From: Verrucomicrobiota bacterium
GTDB taxonomy: Bacteria; Verrucomicrobiota; Verrucomicrobiia; Limisphaerales; J093
Length of the DNA stretch: 64,000 bases
Assembly (NCBI GenBank): GCA_027493615.1
Contig: JAOSKK010000009.1
Location: 1 to 64,000 of the forward strand
Direction of reading: 5' to 3'
The notes below the pieces were generated by a model. The model saw only the letters and a list, made by a program, of their open reading frames with translations. It had not been told where the DNA came from and did not search any database. Position 1 is the stretch's first letter. Each line of letters starts with the position of its first letter. The position numbers were made by a program, and so were the translations under genes. This document shows, piece by piece, positions 15,943 through 24,723 of this stretch.

Positions 15943-16913
15943 CGCGCGGCGCCGGAGCAACGTTCCAGCATCGGTCGGGTCTGGCTGACCTCGACACAGC
16001 CTTCGATCACCGACCCGAGCCGGGCGTCGAGCAGGGAACCGCGCTCCCGCGTGACGCCCTCCAGCAGGGACTTGAGGGCCTTCTTGCTCAGGGAACAGGC
16101 CCCGATGAATGCCTCGGGCGGTGCCCCCGGCCGGTGCACCCGCTCGAAGACCTGCTGCAGCTTGGTGATGGTTTCGCGGTTGCGGCCGGGGACCAGGCGC
16201 CAGCCGGGAACGGCCGTGGGATCGGCGGACAGCAACCGGCGAGCGTGGTCCCGGATGGACTCGATGATCTGCTCGGCCAGCACGCACCGATCGAGGAGCA
16301 CGGCCAAGTGGGCCGGCGTCGGGGGTTCGGATGACGTGGTCACCAGGGCGGCGACCTCGGCGTGGGCCTCGGGACAGATCGCCTTGGCGGGACAGTACCG
16401 GCACTGGTCCGGTCCGGCGCGCAGAGGTGCATCCTCCCATTGAGCCTGGGTCACGATCCCGTCGATTTCGGTCAGGGCCTTCTTGAGGTCCCGTGGCTGG
16501 TACGCGCACCGGGTGATCTGAGGACAGCAACGGGGCTGCAGGACGGCAACAGTCACCCGGCGGATGCCGGGCAGCGTATGGGCCACCACCGCCGCCTGGG
16601 CGCGGAGTTGCAGGTTGGCGGAGGCGTCCTCGACGGCCAGCGGGCCGGTCTTGTATTCGACCACCAAGGCGGCGTCCCCGCGCACGACCACCAGGTCGGG
16701 CTTGGCCGACCAGAGCGCAGTGTTACCCACTTTGCGCCAGAATCGCGACTCACGAATGACCCGGTAGGGCGGATCTTCACCGAGCCATTCGGCGAGCAGT
16801 AGCTCCTCGAGGGTGCGCAGCGTGCCCAGGATCACTTCTTCGTCGGAGGTGAGCGTCACGTTGGCCCCGGCGAGCGCGTCATGGATGCGGGGTGCCGCTT
16901 GCCGCTTCTTCAC
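15939..16913 (-). CDS. PD-(D/E)XK exonuclease (DUF2800/Cas4-like)
   Basis: 324 residues. The nuclease core reads SAKPDLVVVRGDAALVVEYK (D-x(11)-E-Y-K), followed by the helix NLQLRAQAAVVAH and the Cys cluster CRYCPAKAICPEAHAEV, arranged as in RecB/Cas4-like and DUF2800 phage proteins whose cluster may hold iron-sulphur. C-terminus ends with a GSVIEGCVEVSQTRPM stretch. It lies between the annealase-like gene and rusA, so it should make the 3' overhangs used by the annealase. Not homologous in detail to the exonuclease at 45,466 in prophage 2. Confidence 0.8.
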   Translation of the reverse strand: MKKRQAAPRIHDALAGANVTLTSDEEVILGTLRTLEELLLAEWLGEDPPYRVIRESRFWRKVGNTALWSAKPDLVVVRGDAALVVEYKTGPLAVEDASANLQLRAQAAVVAHTLPGIRRVTVAVLQPRCCPQITRCAYQPRDLKKALTEIDGIVTQAQWEDAPLRAGPDQCRYCPAKAICPEAHAEVAALVTTSSEPPTPAHLAVLLDRCVLAEQIIESIRDHARRLLSADPTAVPGWRLVPGRNRETITKLQQVFERVHRPGAPPEAFIGACSLSKKALKSLLEGVTRERGSLLDARLGSVIEGCVEVSQTRPMLERCSGAAR

Positions 16914-17015
16914 TCGACTCCTCCGGCGGCGCGATGCGGCTCAATCGCCAGGACCTGGGGCACCTCGCCAGCCGCGGCAGACTCGAGGCCGAGGGGCAGC
17001 CATGACGTTTATCAC

Positions 17016-18104
17016 TCACGGTTGCCTCCCCTTCGAGTGGGCGAGGCCTTGGAGCAGCCCCTTCTTCGCCTTCAGGAACCTCTCGGCCGTCTTGTCGGGT
17101 ACGTCCTCGAAGGACTCGAGTGCGCGGGCATTCTCGATCCAGTTGGACTTGTGCGCCCACTCGCGAAAGTCCTCGAAGGTGTATCCGGCACCGGTCACGA
17201 GTTCGGCCAGCCGGATCTGGGGAACCAAGGGCGGTTCGGGCGCCGGCGGGGGAGGTTCCTTGGAGGGCAGGGGAGCCAGACCAGCCTCGGCTTCGGCCCT
17301 GGCGTCGCCGGCGTCGAACTTCGGACCGGCCACCGGGAGCTTGAAAAACTGCTCTCGCTTGGCCATCCCATCACGCAGGCTGGTGAAGATGCGTCGGAGT
17401 TGGACCAGCTCCGCCTCGGTGGTGACGTCGAGCTTGTGGCCCAGACGCTCCGCGAGCATTTCGACCGTCACTCCCATCTCACCGAAGGCCGACACCATCC
17501 GATGGTGCCGCTTGGCGAAGGGTTCGGCGTCATTGGCGAGGGTCTGTTCGCGCGCGGCCACGGCGGTCTCGACCACGTCTCCGGGGATCACGCCCAGGAC
17601 GCAGGCCCGAAGCCGACGCGCACCCTGGTTGGCCACCAACTCATAGATGTCCCGCGGGTCTTCCAGCCGCACCACCGATCCCCGGGCTTTGCGCTTGTGC
17701 CGGACGGAGAAGACCTTCGTCTGGCGGGTGTTGGTGTCGAGGTCCCAGGCGTAGGCCATGACGGTGCTTTCACCGTCTCGCTGCTCGAGTTCAACCACGC
17801 CGAAGTCCACGTTGCCCCAGTTCTGGGCCAGGCACTCGGCCAGGCGGATGCTCGGGCCGGTCACGGTCTGACCGCCTTTCGGGTAGGCATAGACGGCGGT
17901 CTCGGCGAGGCCGCGCCGCTGACAGGCTCGCTCGATACGCTGCATGGCGGCGTACTCATCGCGGGGGAACCGCTTGGCGACGACCATGGCGGCCTGAACC
18001 TCTTGGGCCTGACGGCTGGCCTGGGTCACCATCATGCCGGCGGGCTCAGGACGGGGTTGGAACAGGGTGGGTTTGGCTTCCGTGGGTAGGCTCTTCTCGT
18101 TCAT
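17016..18104 (-). CDS. Probable phage single-strand annealing protein
   Basis: 362 residues. The core (QAAMVVAKRFPRDEYAAMQR, CLAQNWGNVDFGVVELEQRD, VMAYAWDLDTNTRQTKVFSV, DIYELVANQGARRLRACVLG) resembles a widespread phage protein placed next to Cas4-like exonucleases and thought to be a Rad52/RecT-type annealase. The C-terminal 100 residues are Pro-rich then helical. Operon: HTH gene upstream with 4-base overlap, exonuclease and rusA downstream. The assignment is by context and remembered family pattern, not by a defined motif. Prophage 2 has no homologue; it carries polymerase, primase and helicase instead. Confidence 0.6.
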   Translation of the reverse strand: MNEKSLPTEAKPTLFQPRPEPAGMMVTQASRQAQEVQAAMVVAKRFPRDEYAAMQRIERACQRRGLAETAVYAYPKGGQTVTGPSIRLAECLAQNWGNVDFGVVELEQRDGESTVMAYAWDLDTNTRQTKVFSVRHKRKARGSVVRLEDPRDIYELVANQGARRLRACVLGVIPGDVVETAVAAREQTLANDAEPFAKRHHRMVSAFGEMGVTVEMLAERLGHKLDVTTEAELVQLRRIFTSLRDGMAKREQFFKLPVAGPKFDAGDARAEAEAGLAPLPSKEPPPPAPEPPLVPQIRLAELVTGAGYTFEDFREWAHKSNWIENARALESFEDVPDKTAERFLKAKKGLLQGLAHSKGRQP

Positions 18105-18571
18105 GGGTTTGGGGGTACTTCAGTTGACCGTGGTTCTGGCTGCTCGGCCTGGACGGACTTCACCGCGGGTGAACGCCTGGCCGTAACTTTGGTTTTGCGG
18201 AGCGCCCGGAGCGTGGCGATGCGGGCGTGAAAGGCGTCGCTTTCGAGGTAGCTGATGACTTCGGACAACCGAAACCGCCGCCGACCGCCAAGGTCGTGTC
18301 CGGGAATCTGCCAACGCCAAAGGCTGAAGGTGCTGATCCCGAGCCGCTTCGCGGTTTCACGCAGGGTGAGGTAGGGTTCATAACGCGGGGAGGCGACGTA
18401 GTAGCCGGTCACCTGCGCGTCCCCTCGAAGAACCCGAAGGGCCTCCTCCTTGCGGTCCGCCGACGCTCCGAGAGCCGCCTGGAGCAATTCCTCCGTGGCG
18501 CTCGTGGCTCGGCCACCCGAACGCTCTTCCTGAAGTTCTTTCCTTCGCTTGCTGCTGTCTGTTGCCGTCAT
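18101..18571 (-). CDS. Excisionase/MerR-like HTH protein
   Basis: 156 residues. Residues 55-105 contain a MerR/excisionase HTH: YLTLRETAKRLGISTFSLWR then DLGGRRRFRLSEVISYLESD. The N-terminal half (LLQAALGASADRKEEALRVL) is also shared with the prophage 2 protein at 44,198, which is shorter. Both genes head the early operon of their prophage, so this is probably a regulator or replication-initiation factor rather than a true excisionase, since no integrase is near in this prophage. The first 25 residues are low-complexity and a later start is possible. Confidence 0.75.
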   Translation of the reverse strand: MTATDSSKRRKELQEERSGGRATSATEELLQAALGASADRKEEALRVLRGDAQVTGYYVASPRYEPYLTLRETAKRLGISTFSLWRWQIPGHDLGGRRRFRLSEVISYLESDAFHARIATLRALRKTKVTARRSPAVKSVQAEQPEPRSTEVPPNP

Positions 18572-18709
18572 CGCCGTCTCGGTTTGTGGCCTCGGCTTTA
18601 TGCCTGGCCACCTACCTACGGCGGGACGGTCAGAATTCTGAGAATACGAAGACCAAAAGCGCCTCGGGGTGAGGCGATTAACTCGCTTTGACCGCGGTCA
18701 GAATTCCGG

Positions 18710-19270
18710 TCAAAACCCGCCAGGATCATCAGCTTCTTCGGGGTCGTCCAAAGCACTCCGCCGATGAATCCGCCGCGCGCGATCATCGCTGAGTGATTCC
18801 TCGATCGCCTCGAACTGCGCCGAGTAGGTGCGGAGCTTCGCCGGGTCCACACCGGTCCGGCGTCGGATCTGGTTCAAGCGATTCAGGATGGTCCCCTTGG
18901 AACAGCCGCACCGCTGGGCCGTGACCTCCGCCGAGAGGCCTTCGACGCAGTACAGGCGGAAGACCCTCAGGAGTGAAGCTTCCCGCTTTGGTTCCTTGGC
19001 ATCGAGGGCCTTCACCATCGCAAACGCCTGTCGCGCCGTATCTTCAACCGGCGCTGTCGGTCCATCGGCGAAGGCGGTGAAGATCTCGCCAGGCCGCCGG
19101 CGTGACCGCAGCAGCCCGAAGGTGATGCTTCGGCAGGCGTGCGGAGCGCGCCAAATCGTCGGCGCGGGCGCTGGTGGCGCGGGATCCGGGAGTCTCCGCC
19201 CTGGGCGCCGTCGGCCGAGCGGCGAGCCGGCTGCCTGAACGATAAGGGCCCAGCGGCCTGTGCCGTGCAC
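18710..19270 (-). CDS. Sigma-like/HTH protein, N-terminus uncertain
   Basis: The C-terminal 120 residues look real: RQAFAMVKALDAKEPKREAS, then RVFRLYCVEGLSAEVTAQRC and GCSKGTILNRLNQIRRRTGV, an HTH like region 4 of sigma factors. A tail (ARRIHRRSALDDPEEADDP) follows. The first 55 residues are Pro/Arg/Ala-rich and run into the hairpin next to the IS66 element, so the true start probably lies near 19,110 or the gene is cut by the insertion. It is the outermost phage-strand gene of prophage 1 and may be an early regulator. Confidence 0.5.
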   Translation of the reverse strand: MHGTGRWALIVQAAGSPLGRRRPGRRLPDPAPPAPAPTIWRAPHACRSITFGLLRSRRRPGEIFTAFADGPTAPVEDTARQAFAMVKALDAKEPKREASLLRVFRLYCVEGLSAEVTAQRCGCSKGTILNRLNQIRRRTGVDPAKLRTYSAQFEAIEESLSDDRARRIHRRSALDDPEEADDPGGF

Positions 19271-19289
19271 CGCTTCGCGGCCGCTGGGC
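19248..19289. terminator. Perfect 11-bp hairpin at the IS66/prophage junction
   Basis: GCCCAGCGGCC (19,248-19,258) and GGCCGCTGGGC (19,279-19,289) are exact complements around a 20-base loop. It lies 6 bp past the tnpC stop and could end tnpC transcription or mark the element end. No U-tract. Confidence 0.5.
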
Positions 19290-19294
19290 GTGTG

Positions 19295-20888
19295 TCAACT
19301 GGTGTCGAGGCGGGCGGCTGACTTCGGGTAGTTCCAGGGTAGCCAGGCTTGCGGGACCCGTTGGACGGCCTCGGGGTGGGTCGCAATGGCCAGGAGATAG
19401 TCGAACGGATTGACGGCGTTGAGTCGAGCGGTGTGGATCAAACTCATGAAGAGGTCGCCGGTCCGAGCGCCGTTGAGGGTTTTGTAGCTGAGGCTGTTCT
19501 TGCGGTGCAGGATGGCCATCTTCAGGGCGCGTTCGCAGATGTTGTTATCCAGGGGCGCGCCCGCCTGGCGCAGGAACAAGGTCAACGGCTGCCAGTGGCG
19601 GAGCATGTAGCCCATGGCCTCGCCCAAACCGGAGTTGGGCTCGACAAGCTTGTCGTCGAGTTGTCGCTGCATCCAGGCCTGGAGCGCTTCCATGACGGGC
19701 TGGCTGTGGGTCTGGTGATGCGCCAGCCGCTGCTCGGCGCTGAGCCCCCGTTCCTTGGCCTCGGCGTCCACCCGGTACACATGCCCCAGGGCTTCGAGCA
19801 CGTGGCGGCACTGGGCGGGGAACTGCCCGACGAGGCTCACGAACTCTCGGCGACCATGGCTCAGGCAAAGGGCCAGGAGGGTGGCCAGCTCCGGGGTGAG
19901 GTTGCGCGAGAGCGCGTCGCACATCTGGATGGGGGTTTCGCGTTGGGCGCTGCGCTCCCGTAACACGTCGGCCAGGTTCTCGCCGGCGTGTTGCCAGCCG
20001 GTGAAGTAGAGCGCCACCGGGTGGGCGTCCACGTAGGCCAGCACGTTGGTGGTGAAGGTGCCCTTGCGTTCCGGGTCGATCTGGGCGGCGGTGGCGCTAC
20101 CCGCTCGCCGCAAGTCGAGGATCCGCATCGTGGTGTCATCGTGGTGGAAGAGGGGCGACTGGGCCGCCAGGGTGATCAACGCCTCCAGGATCGGCCGGGC
20201 CGCCTGGACCAGCGGTTGCATCACCTCCCACTGGGTGGAGGCGGGCAAGGGAACGCCCAGGCTCTGTTGCAGGCGCGCCAGCCGGTAATGCGGCATGCCG
20301 GTGCCGTAACGCAAGAGGGCCACCGTCGCCCCCACGCTCGGATCATACTTCTGGTTCCCGCTTCGGGCGGTGCCGGGGCCGTGAACACCGCGCCACAGGT
20401 ATCGCAGCGCAGCCGCTCGAGTTGGTAGCCGGTGGCCGCGATCGGCGGCGCGCCCACGATGCGCAGCAGCAGCGCCGGGGTCCGCTGCGCCCGCAACGTG
20501 CCCTGGGGACACTGGGGACAAGGATCCCCGGCCTGGCGCTCGGGATGGGGCACCCGCACCCAGCGGGCGCCGGTGTAAGCTTTGGCTTTGGTGCGGCCAT
20601 GCCCTGGGCGCTTGGGCTTGGGTCCGGGGCGGGTCGGAGCGGGGGGCGCCGCCGGGGGCAGACCTGATCGGTCTTCTCGGTCTTCGGGCCGAAGAGCAGG
20701 TGGCGCAGCTTGCGGAGCGTCAGGGCGGGATCCTGCTCGATGCGGGCGAGCAACTCGGGCAGGGCGTGGCTCATTCCTTCAATGAGCCGGTAATCCTCCG
20801 CGCTGACCCCCGGACGCACCCGGGCCAGGAACGCGGCCCGCTCGGCCTCGGTCAGGGTCAAGGTGGCAAACTGGGCCGCGGTCCTCAT
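19295..20888 (-). CDS. tnpC: IS66 transposase TnpC (frameshifted)
   Basis: Roughly 530 residues after bridging breaks near 20,670 (a C run) and 20,345. N-terminus MRTAAQFATLTLTEAERAAF and KLRHLLFGPKTEKTDQVCP is the IS66 leucine-zipper/HTH region; CDTCGAVFTAP with an earlier PCPQCPQG forms the zinc-finger part; the DDE core includes GTGMPHYRLARLQQSLGVPL, FHHDDTTMRILD, FTGWQHAGENL, CLSHGRREFVSL and the end GAPLDNNICERALKMAILHR with KNSLSYKTLNGART. The start ATG overlaps the stop of the DruA-like gene. Confidence 0.9.
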
Positions 20889-21769
20889 GGGGTCCGGAGC
20901 CAATGCTCGCGGAAGTGGCGGTTGAGCGGATAGACCCAGAACTCCTTGATCGAGACCGTGGGCGTCGGGGTCTTGGACTTGGTGCCCCAGCCCGCCGAGC
21001 GCCCGACGCAGATCCAGTTGGCCGCCCGGTAGCAGGTGCCCGGGAAGCGCTCGGTGTCCACGAAGCTCTCCAGCAGGTCAATCCGATGGTGGTAGAGGGC
21101 CTGCCAGTCGGCGCTGATCCGCCGGGCGATCCGGCTCAAGAGGTGCGTGGCCAGACCGGGCACGTGCACCCAGGGCGCGATCAGGAAACGGGTGTTGTAG
21201 GCGATGCGGTGGAGCTGGTGCCGATAGGCCTGCTTGGGCGCGCCGACGAACGCATCGCGCAAGTCCAGTTGGCGCGGGGCCGAACTCCACCCCAGGCAGG
21301 CCAGGGGTCGTTCCCCCGCCCACACCAGATACTTGAGGTGCTCGCCCACCGGACGGCGGTAGCCCAGGTAGTGATAGCGGCTGAGCAGGTGGGCGAAGAG
21401 CGCCTCGCTTTCGGTCCGCCGCACCAAGGCGACCGTCAACGGTCCCAACGACGCCACCGTTCCGGTCAAGGGCGTCGTGTCGTAGGGCGGCACCGCGGCC
21501 ACGTGCCGATGGCCGATCGCGTTGTTCGGAGGGGACTGGCGTTTGGCCGGCAGCTCCAGGTGACCGGCCCGCTGCAGGGCCAGGAGCAGACTGCGGCACA
21601 CCATGTCCCGCGGCTGGCCATTGGGCTGCACCCACCCCCAGGCCGCGCACACCTTGACCGAGAGCTGGCGCCGGCTCAGGTCCGGGTGTTGGGCGATCAA
21701 GCCGCGCAGAAAGGCGACGTCCGCCTCCCGAAGGAGGCGTCCACGAAAACTCAGCACCACGTCCGCCAC
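20885..21769 (-). CDS. DruA-like protein (DUF4338) inside IS66 element
   Basis: About 294 residues from a GTG at 21,769. Diagnostic stretches: HPDLSRRQLSVKVCAAWGWV, YHYLGYRRPVGEHLKYLVWA, LGWSSAPRQLDLRDAFVGAP, RIAYNTRFLIAPWVHVPGLA, LLESFVDTERFPGTCYRAAN and WICVGRSAGWGTKSKT. These match the DUF4338 family, whose founding defence member is DruA of the Druantia system; many relatives ride in IS66-type transposons. No other Druantia gene is here, so a role in transposition or element maintenance is more likely than a full defence system. It lies between tnpB and tnpC with stop-start overlap at tnpC. Confidence 0.8.
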   Translation of the reverse strand: MADVVLSFRGRLLREADVAFLRGLIAQHPDLSRRQLSVKVCAAWGWVQPNGQPRDMVCRSLLLALQRAGHLELPAKRQSPPNNAIGHRHVAAVPPYDTTPLTGTVASLGPLTVALVRRTESEALFAHLLSRYHYLGYRRPVGEHLKYLVWAGERPLACLGWSSAPRQLDLRDAFVGAPKQAYRHQLHRIAYNTRFLIAPWVHVPGLATHLLSRIARRISADWQALYHHRIDLLESFVDTERFPGTCYRAANWICVGRSAGWGTKSKTPTPTVSIKEFWVYPLNRHFREHWLRTP

Positions 21770-21833
21770 GGCGCCCAGTGTAGCGGGGGGCGCGTGGAAC
21801 GCTAGAGATTCCAGCGGAAAAGTGGCCGTTCGG

Positions 21834-22202
21834 TTAACCCGCTCCGGCCACGGGCACCCGGCGCCAGAGCGGGGCGGTCTGCGCCTGGGTGGGATCCCCG
21901 TTCCACAAGAGCAGGTGCAACTGGTGCGGCTCCAGCGCGAGTGCGGCACCGGTCGCCGGCCGGGGCCAGGCGCGGAAGCGCCCTTGGGAAAGGCGCTTCT
22001 GACAGAGCCAGAACCCCTGGCCGTCGTAGATCAGACACTTGAGGGCGTGCCGGCGACGGGAACAAAACACGAAGAGCGTCCCGAGCAGCGGATCGCTGGC
22101 CAGGACCTGGCGACAGAGGGCGGCGAGGCCATCGATGCCTTTGCGGAAGTCGACCGGCTCCACCGCGACCAGGATCCGCATTTGCGGCGTGATCTGGATC
22201 AT
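21834..22202 (-). CDS. tnpB: IS66 Orf2 protein TnpB
   Basis: 122 residues. Family hallmarks: VDFRKGIDGLAALCRQVL, GTLFVFCSRRRHALKCLIYD, GQGFWLCQKRLSQGRF. Length matches IS66 TnpB proteins (about 115). The last 20 residues (WNGDPTQAQTAPLWRRVP) diverge. Overlaps the tnpA stop by 4 bases. Confidence 0.92.
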   Translation of the reverse strand: MIQITPQMRILVAVEPVDFRKGIDGLAALCRQVLASDPLLGTLFVFCSRRRHALKCLIYDGQGFWLCQKRLSQGRFRAWPRPATGAALALEPHQLHLLLWNGDPTQAQTAPLWRRVPVAGAG

Positions 22203-22360
22203 CGCGGGCGCCGCCAGAAACTCTGGGCCAGGGCGACCAGGGTGGCGGTGTCCCCGCCCAGGCGCAGTGTCATGCGGGCGACGCCACCGTCGCAGAGTTC
22301 CACCACCGACTCGCCCGCATGGACCTCGGGAAAGGTCGCCACCTTCACTTCGACGAACTC
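22199..22360 (-). pseudogene. tnpA: IS66 TnpA C-terminal remnant
   Basis: Only the last 50 or so residues are readable: FVEVKVATFPEVHAGESVVE then VARMTLRLGGDTATLVALAQ, as at the end of IS66 TnpA. The HTH-bearing N-terminal part should lie at 22,360-22,700, but that DNA is an unreadable run of G and C homopolymers. Either the gene is destroyed or the sequence is wrong. Confidence 0.6.
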
Positions 22361-22399
22361 CGGCCGCCGCCGCGCCCTTGGGGCTGGCGCTCGGCGTTC

Positions 22400-22700
22400 T
22401 GCGGCCACCCCGGGGCCCCCCCCCCCCAGGGGAAGAGAGCGAGGCCGGGGGGAGCGGGGGCCGCGGGGGGCGGGGGCGGCGGCCCGCCCCCGCGGCGGGG
22501 GGGAGGGGCGGGGGGGGGGGCGGGCGGCGCGGGCCGGGCCGGGGCGCCGGGGGGTTGGTTGCGGTCGTTGGGCGTCAAACGCGGCGCTCCCAGGGGGGGG
22601 GCTCCTGGTTGGTGCTGCGGCGGAACCCCCCCGCTCCGGCCCGGGGGCGCCCCCGCGGGCTGCCCGCCGAAGCAACACCGCCCGCCCCGCCGCGCCGCTC
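22400..22700. other. Extreme G/C homopolymer tract
   Basis: Runs of 8-14 identical G or C bases repeat throughout (for example near 22,418, 22,512 and 22,597), with no A/T-containing codon pattern. It replaces the start of tnpA. Likely collapsed or low-quality consensus. Confidence 0.7.
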
Positions 22701-22724
22701 CTCCTTTTAGTCGGCCGTACGCAC

Positions 22725-23074
22725 AGACCGCAATGATAGGAAAGAGGCGGGGCGAGTTGGCGGCTGCCGATGAAGTGTGCTTCCGCGGCAGCCTGATTGT
22801 TTGCGCACCGGAACCCAAACAGGAGATGATGTGCTGGTCCTGGAAGAGAGCGGTGATTCTGAGACCGTGGGTTCCTCCTGTGGGCTGTATTCATATTGAG
22901 ATGACTGATGGGTGCTGTGCTCTCGGGAAATCAGCTAGGAAATCTGAAGAAGCAGCCGAAGGTCCCGAGTCGGGGAGGTAGGGGCCTCGGAGATGACCGC
23001 CCACGTTCGGGTGTGGTCGGCGAGACATCGGAACTGGACGCCAGGTGTGAGATGACCGACCGTTCTGGCAACAG
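22725..23074. other. Intergenic stretch without recognised gene
   Basis: Between the IS66 tnpA side and the secreted protein. More balanced in composition than its surroundings. No convincing ORF, RNA or terminal repeat was seen. Confidence 0.4.
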
Positions 23075-24679
23075 ATGAACACCACGTACTGCATTGTTGG
23101 ACCAGTGCTGGCTGCCTCGATGGTCGGCGAGGCGTGTGCGCAACCAGCCTTTGCGAGCGTGGACATCGGCCGCCAGAGTCCGCCGGGTCAGACCGTGGTC
23201 AGCGAGGGCGGGTTCGATGTTTCCTCCGCCACGGGCGACATCTGGGACCTCTTCGACAACTTCCGCTTCGTCTATCAGCGGGTCACCGGCGACTTCGATA
23301 TTCGTACGCGCATCGCCAGTCTGACGGGTGTCGCGTATTGGACGAAGGCCGGCCTGATGGTCCGCGAGGACCTCAGCCAATTGGGGGCCAACGGCTTCAT
23401 GATCGCGACCCGGAGCGGCGGCTGGGGACGCCACTTCTTCACGGCGCGGCTGGCGGCGTTTTACGCCACGTACTCCTATTTTGCCGCGACGTTCGAGCGG
23501 GTGCGCTACCCGGATGTCTGGGTGCGCCTGGTGCGGGTCGGCGATCGGGTGATCCCGATGCACAGCACCAATAGCCTGGCCTGGACGCAAGTCGGTGATC
23601 TGGAAATCGCGCAACTGCCCGCCGCGGCCTACGTGGGCTTGGCCGTGAGCAATCATCCGGACAGCGGCTCGACCAAGGCGACGGCGCAGTTCCGCGACGT
23701 GACGCTGGACCGCGGGCCTCCGTTCGCCCCGGCGATTGTCTCGCAGCCGGTCTCGGTGATCGCCAATCCCGGCGCAGAGGTAACCTTCAGCGTCATCGCG
23801 CTCGGTCGGGGGATGCTGGCATACCAATGGTTCTTGAACGGTGCCACCATGGCCGGGGCCACCAACGCGAGCCACACGCTGGAGGCCACGCCGGAGGGTG
23901 ACGGGAGCAAGTTCACTTGCCTGGTCCGCAATGAAGCGGGCGAAGTCCTGAGTTGGGCGGGTCTGCTCGAAGTGGAAGCGGCGGCGCAGCCGTTCGACGG
24001 GATCTTGCTGGAGCGTTACACCCGCATTCCCGGGCGGCTGGTGCAGTACATGCTCAACGCGACCAACTACCCCGCTGCGCCGCTCTCCGTGAGCCGGCCA
24101 AGTCTCTTCGAAGCCTCGAGCTTGAGCGACGAAACCGGTGCCCGCCTGAGAGGCTACCTCACCCCGCCGCTCACGGGCGACTACACCTTCTACATCGCGG
24201 CCGATGATCGTGGCGAACTCTGGCTGAGCACCGACGACAACCCGACCAACAGAAGGCTCGTCGCGGTCTCTTACTACTGGGTGGCGCCACGTGACTGGGA
24301 TTTCTATGAGTCGCAGATCTCTTCGCCGATCCGGCTCGAAGCGGGGCGGCGGTATTACCTGGAGGCGCTGATTCGAGGCGACGGCAGTCCCAATCAGGGC
24401 GCGGTGGGGTGGCGTTTACCCGACGGCAAGTTCGAGCGCCCGCTTCCAGCCGGTCGGTTTGTTGGCGCGCCCGCGCGGTTTTCCGGGATGCGCTGGCCGC
24501 CTTCGGGTCGGTTCGAGGCCGCAGTCGAAGGGACGCAGAAGAGCCTTTACGTGATCGAAGTCTCGACGGACCTAGCCACCTGGGCAGCGGTTGTGACCAA
24601 CCGCGCGCCCTTTGTGTTCGTGGATTCCGAACCAGGGCTCGGAGCGCAGCGGTTCTTCCGGGCGGTGGCCACTCGTTGA
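23075..24679 (+). CDS. Secreted PA14/Ig-like multidomain protein
   Basis: 534 residues with an N-terminal export segment (VGPVLAASMVGEACAQPAF). Residues 35-205 resemble a laminin-G/DUF1349-like fold (ITRIASL-type strand, WTKAGLMVREDL, GLAVSNHPDSG); 220-305 are Ig-like (VISQPVSVIANPGAEVTFSV, LAYQWFLNGATM); 320-450 look like PA14 (RLRGYLTPPLTGDYTFYIAA, DDRGELWLSTDDNP, QGAVGWRLPDGKFERP); the C-terminus (YVIEVSTDLATWAAV, QRFFRAVAT) is a Verrucomicrobiota-style end domain. Probably binds or processes extracellular glycans or proteins. Host gene, outside the phage DNA. Confidence 0.75.
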   Translation: MNTTYCIVGPVLAASMVGEACAQPAFASVDIGRQSPPGQTVVSEGGFDVSSATGDIWDLFDNFRFVYQRVTGDFDIRTRIASLTGVAYWTKAGLMVREDLSQLGANGFMIATRSGGWGRHFFTARLAAFYATYSYFAATFERVRYPDVWVRLVRVGDRVIPMHSTNSLAWTQVGDLEIAQLPAAAYVGLAVSNHPDSGSTKATAQFRDVTLDRGPPFAPAIVSQPVSVIANPGAEVTFSVIALGRGMLAYQWFLNGATMAGATNASHTLEATPEGDGSKFTCLVRNEAGEVLSWAGLLEVEAAAQPFDGILLERYTRIPGRLVQYMLNATNYPAAPLSVSRPSLFEASSLSDETGARLRGYLTPPLTGDYTFYIAADDRGELWLSTDDNPTNRRLVAVSYYWVAPRDWDFYESQISSPIRLEAGRRYYLEALIRGDGSPNQGAVGWRLPDGKFERPLPAGRFVGAPARFSGMRWPPSGRFEAAVEGTQKSLYVIEVSTDLATWAAVVTNRAPFVFVDSEPGLGAQRFFRAVATR

Positions 24680-24723
24680 TGACCCGTGGTCGGGGCAAGG
24701 AACCGCTTTCGAGCGAGAACCGC

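Larger units (their letters stand above)
9..19270 (-). mobile_element. Prophage 1 (lambda-like, partial)
   Basis: All phage genes run on the minus strand in a lambda-like order: annealase, exonuclease, RusA, ParB-like, DNA-modification genes, TerS, TerL, gpW-like, portal, protease, scaffold, capsid, connector genes. The tail region lies beyond the left edge. No integrase is seen; the right end abuts an IS66-type element, so the integration module is probably displaced or lost. Antiparallel plus-strand insertions (a TIR-like gene and a toxin-antitoxin pair) interrupt it. The late half is a diverged relative of prophage 2 in inverted orientation. The right boundary near 19.2 kb is approximate. 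Confidence 0.85.
19290..22894 (-). mobile_element. IS66-family element with DruA/DUF4338 passenger
   Basis: Gene order on the minus strand is tnpA remnant, tnpB, druA-like, tnpC, all touching or overlapping. I could not see terminal repeats or a target duplication, so both ends are approximate. The tnpA region is replaced by an extreme G/C-run tract. The element separates prophage 1 from host genes. Confidence 0.75.

Noticed and set aside
18101..18571. Calling the HTH protein a true excisionase
   Set aside because: No integrase or attachment site is near in prophage 1, and its homologue in prophage 2 is 7 kb from the integrase, at the head of the early genes.
20885..21769. A Druantia defence system
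   Set aside because: Only a DruA-like gene is present, embedded in an IS66 operon; no large helicase or other Druantia genes adjoin.
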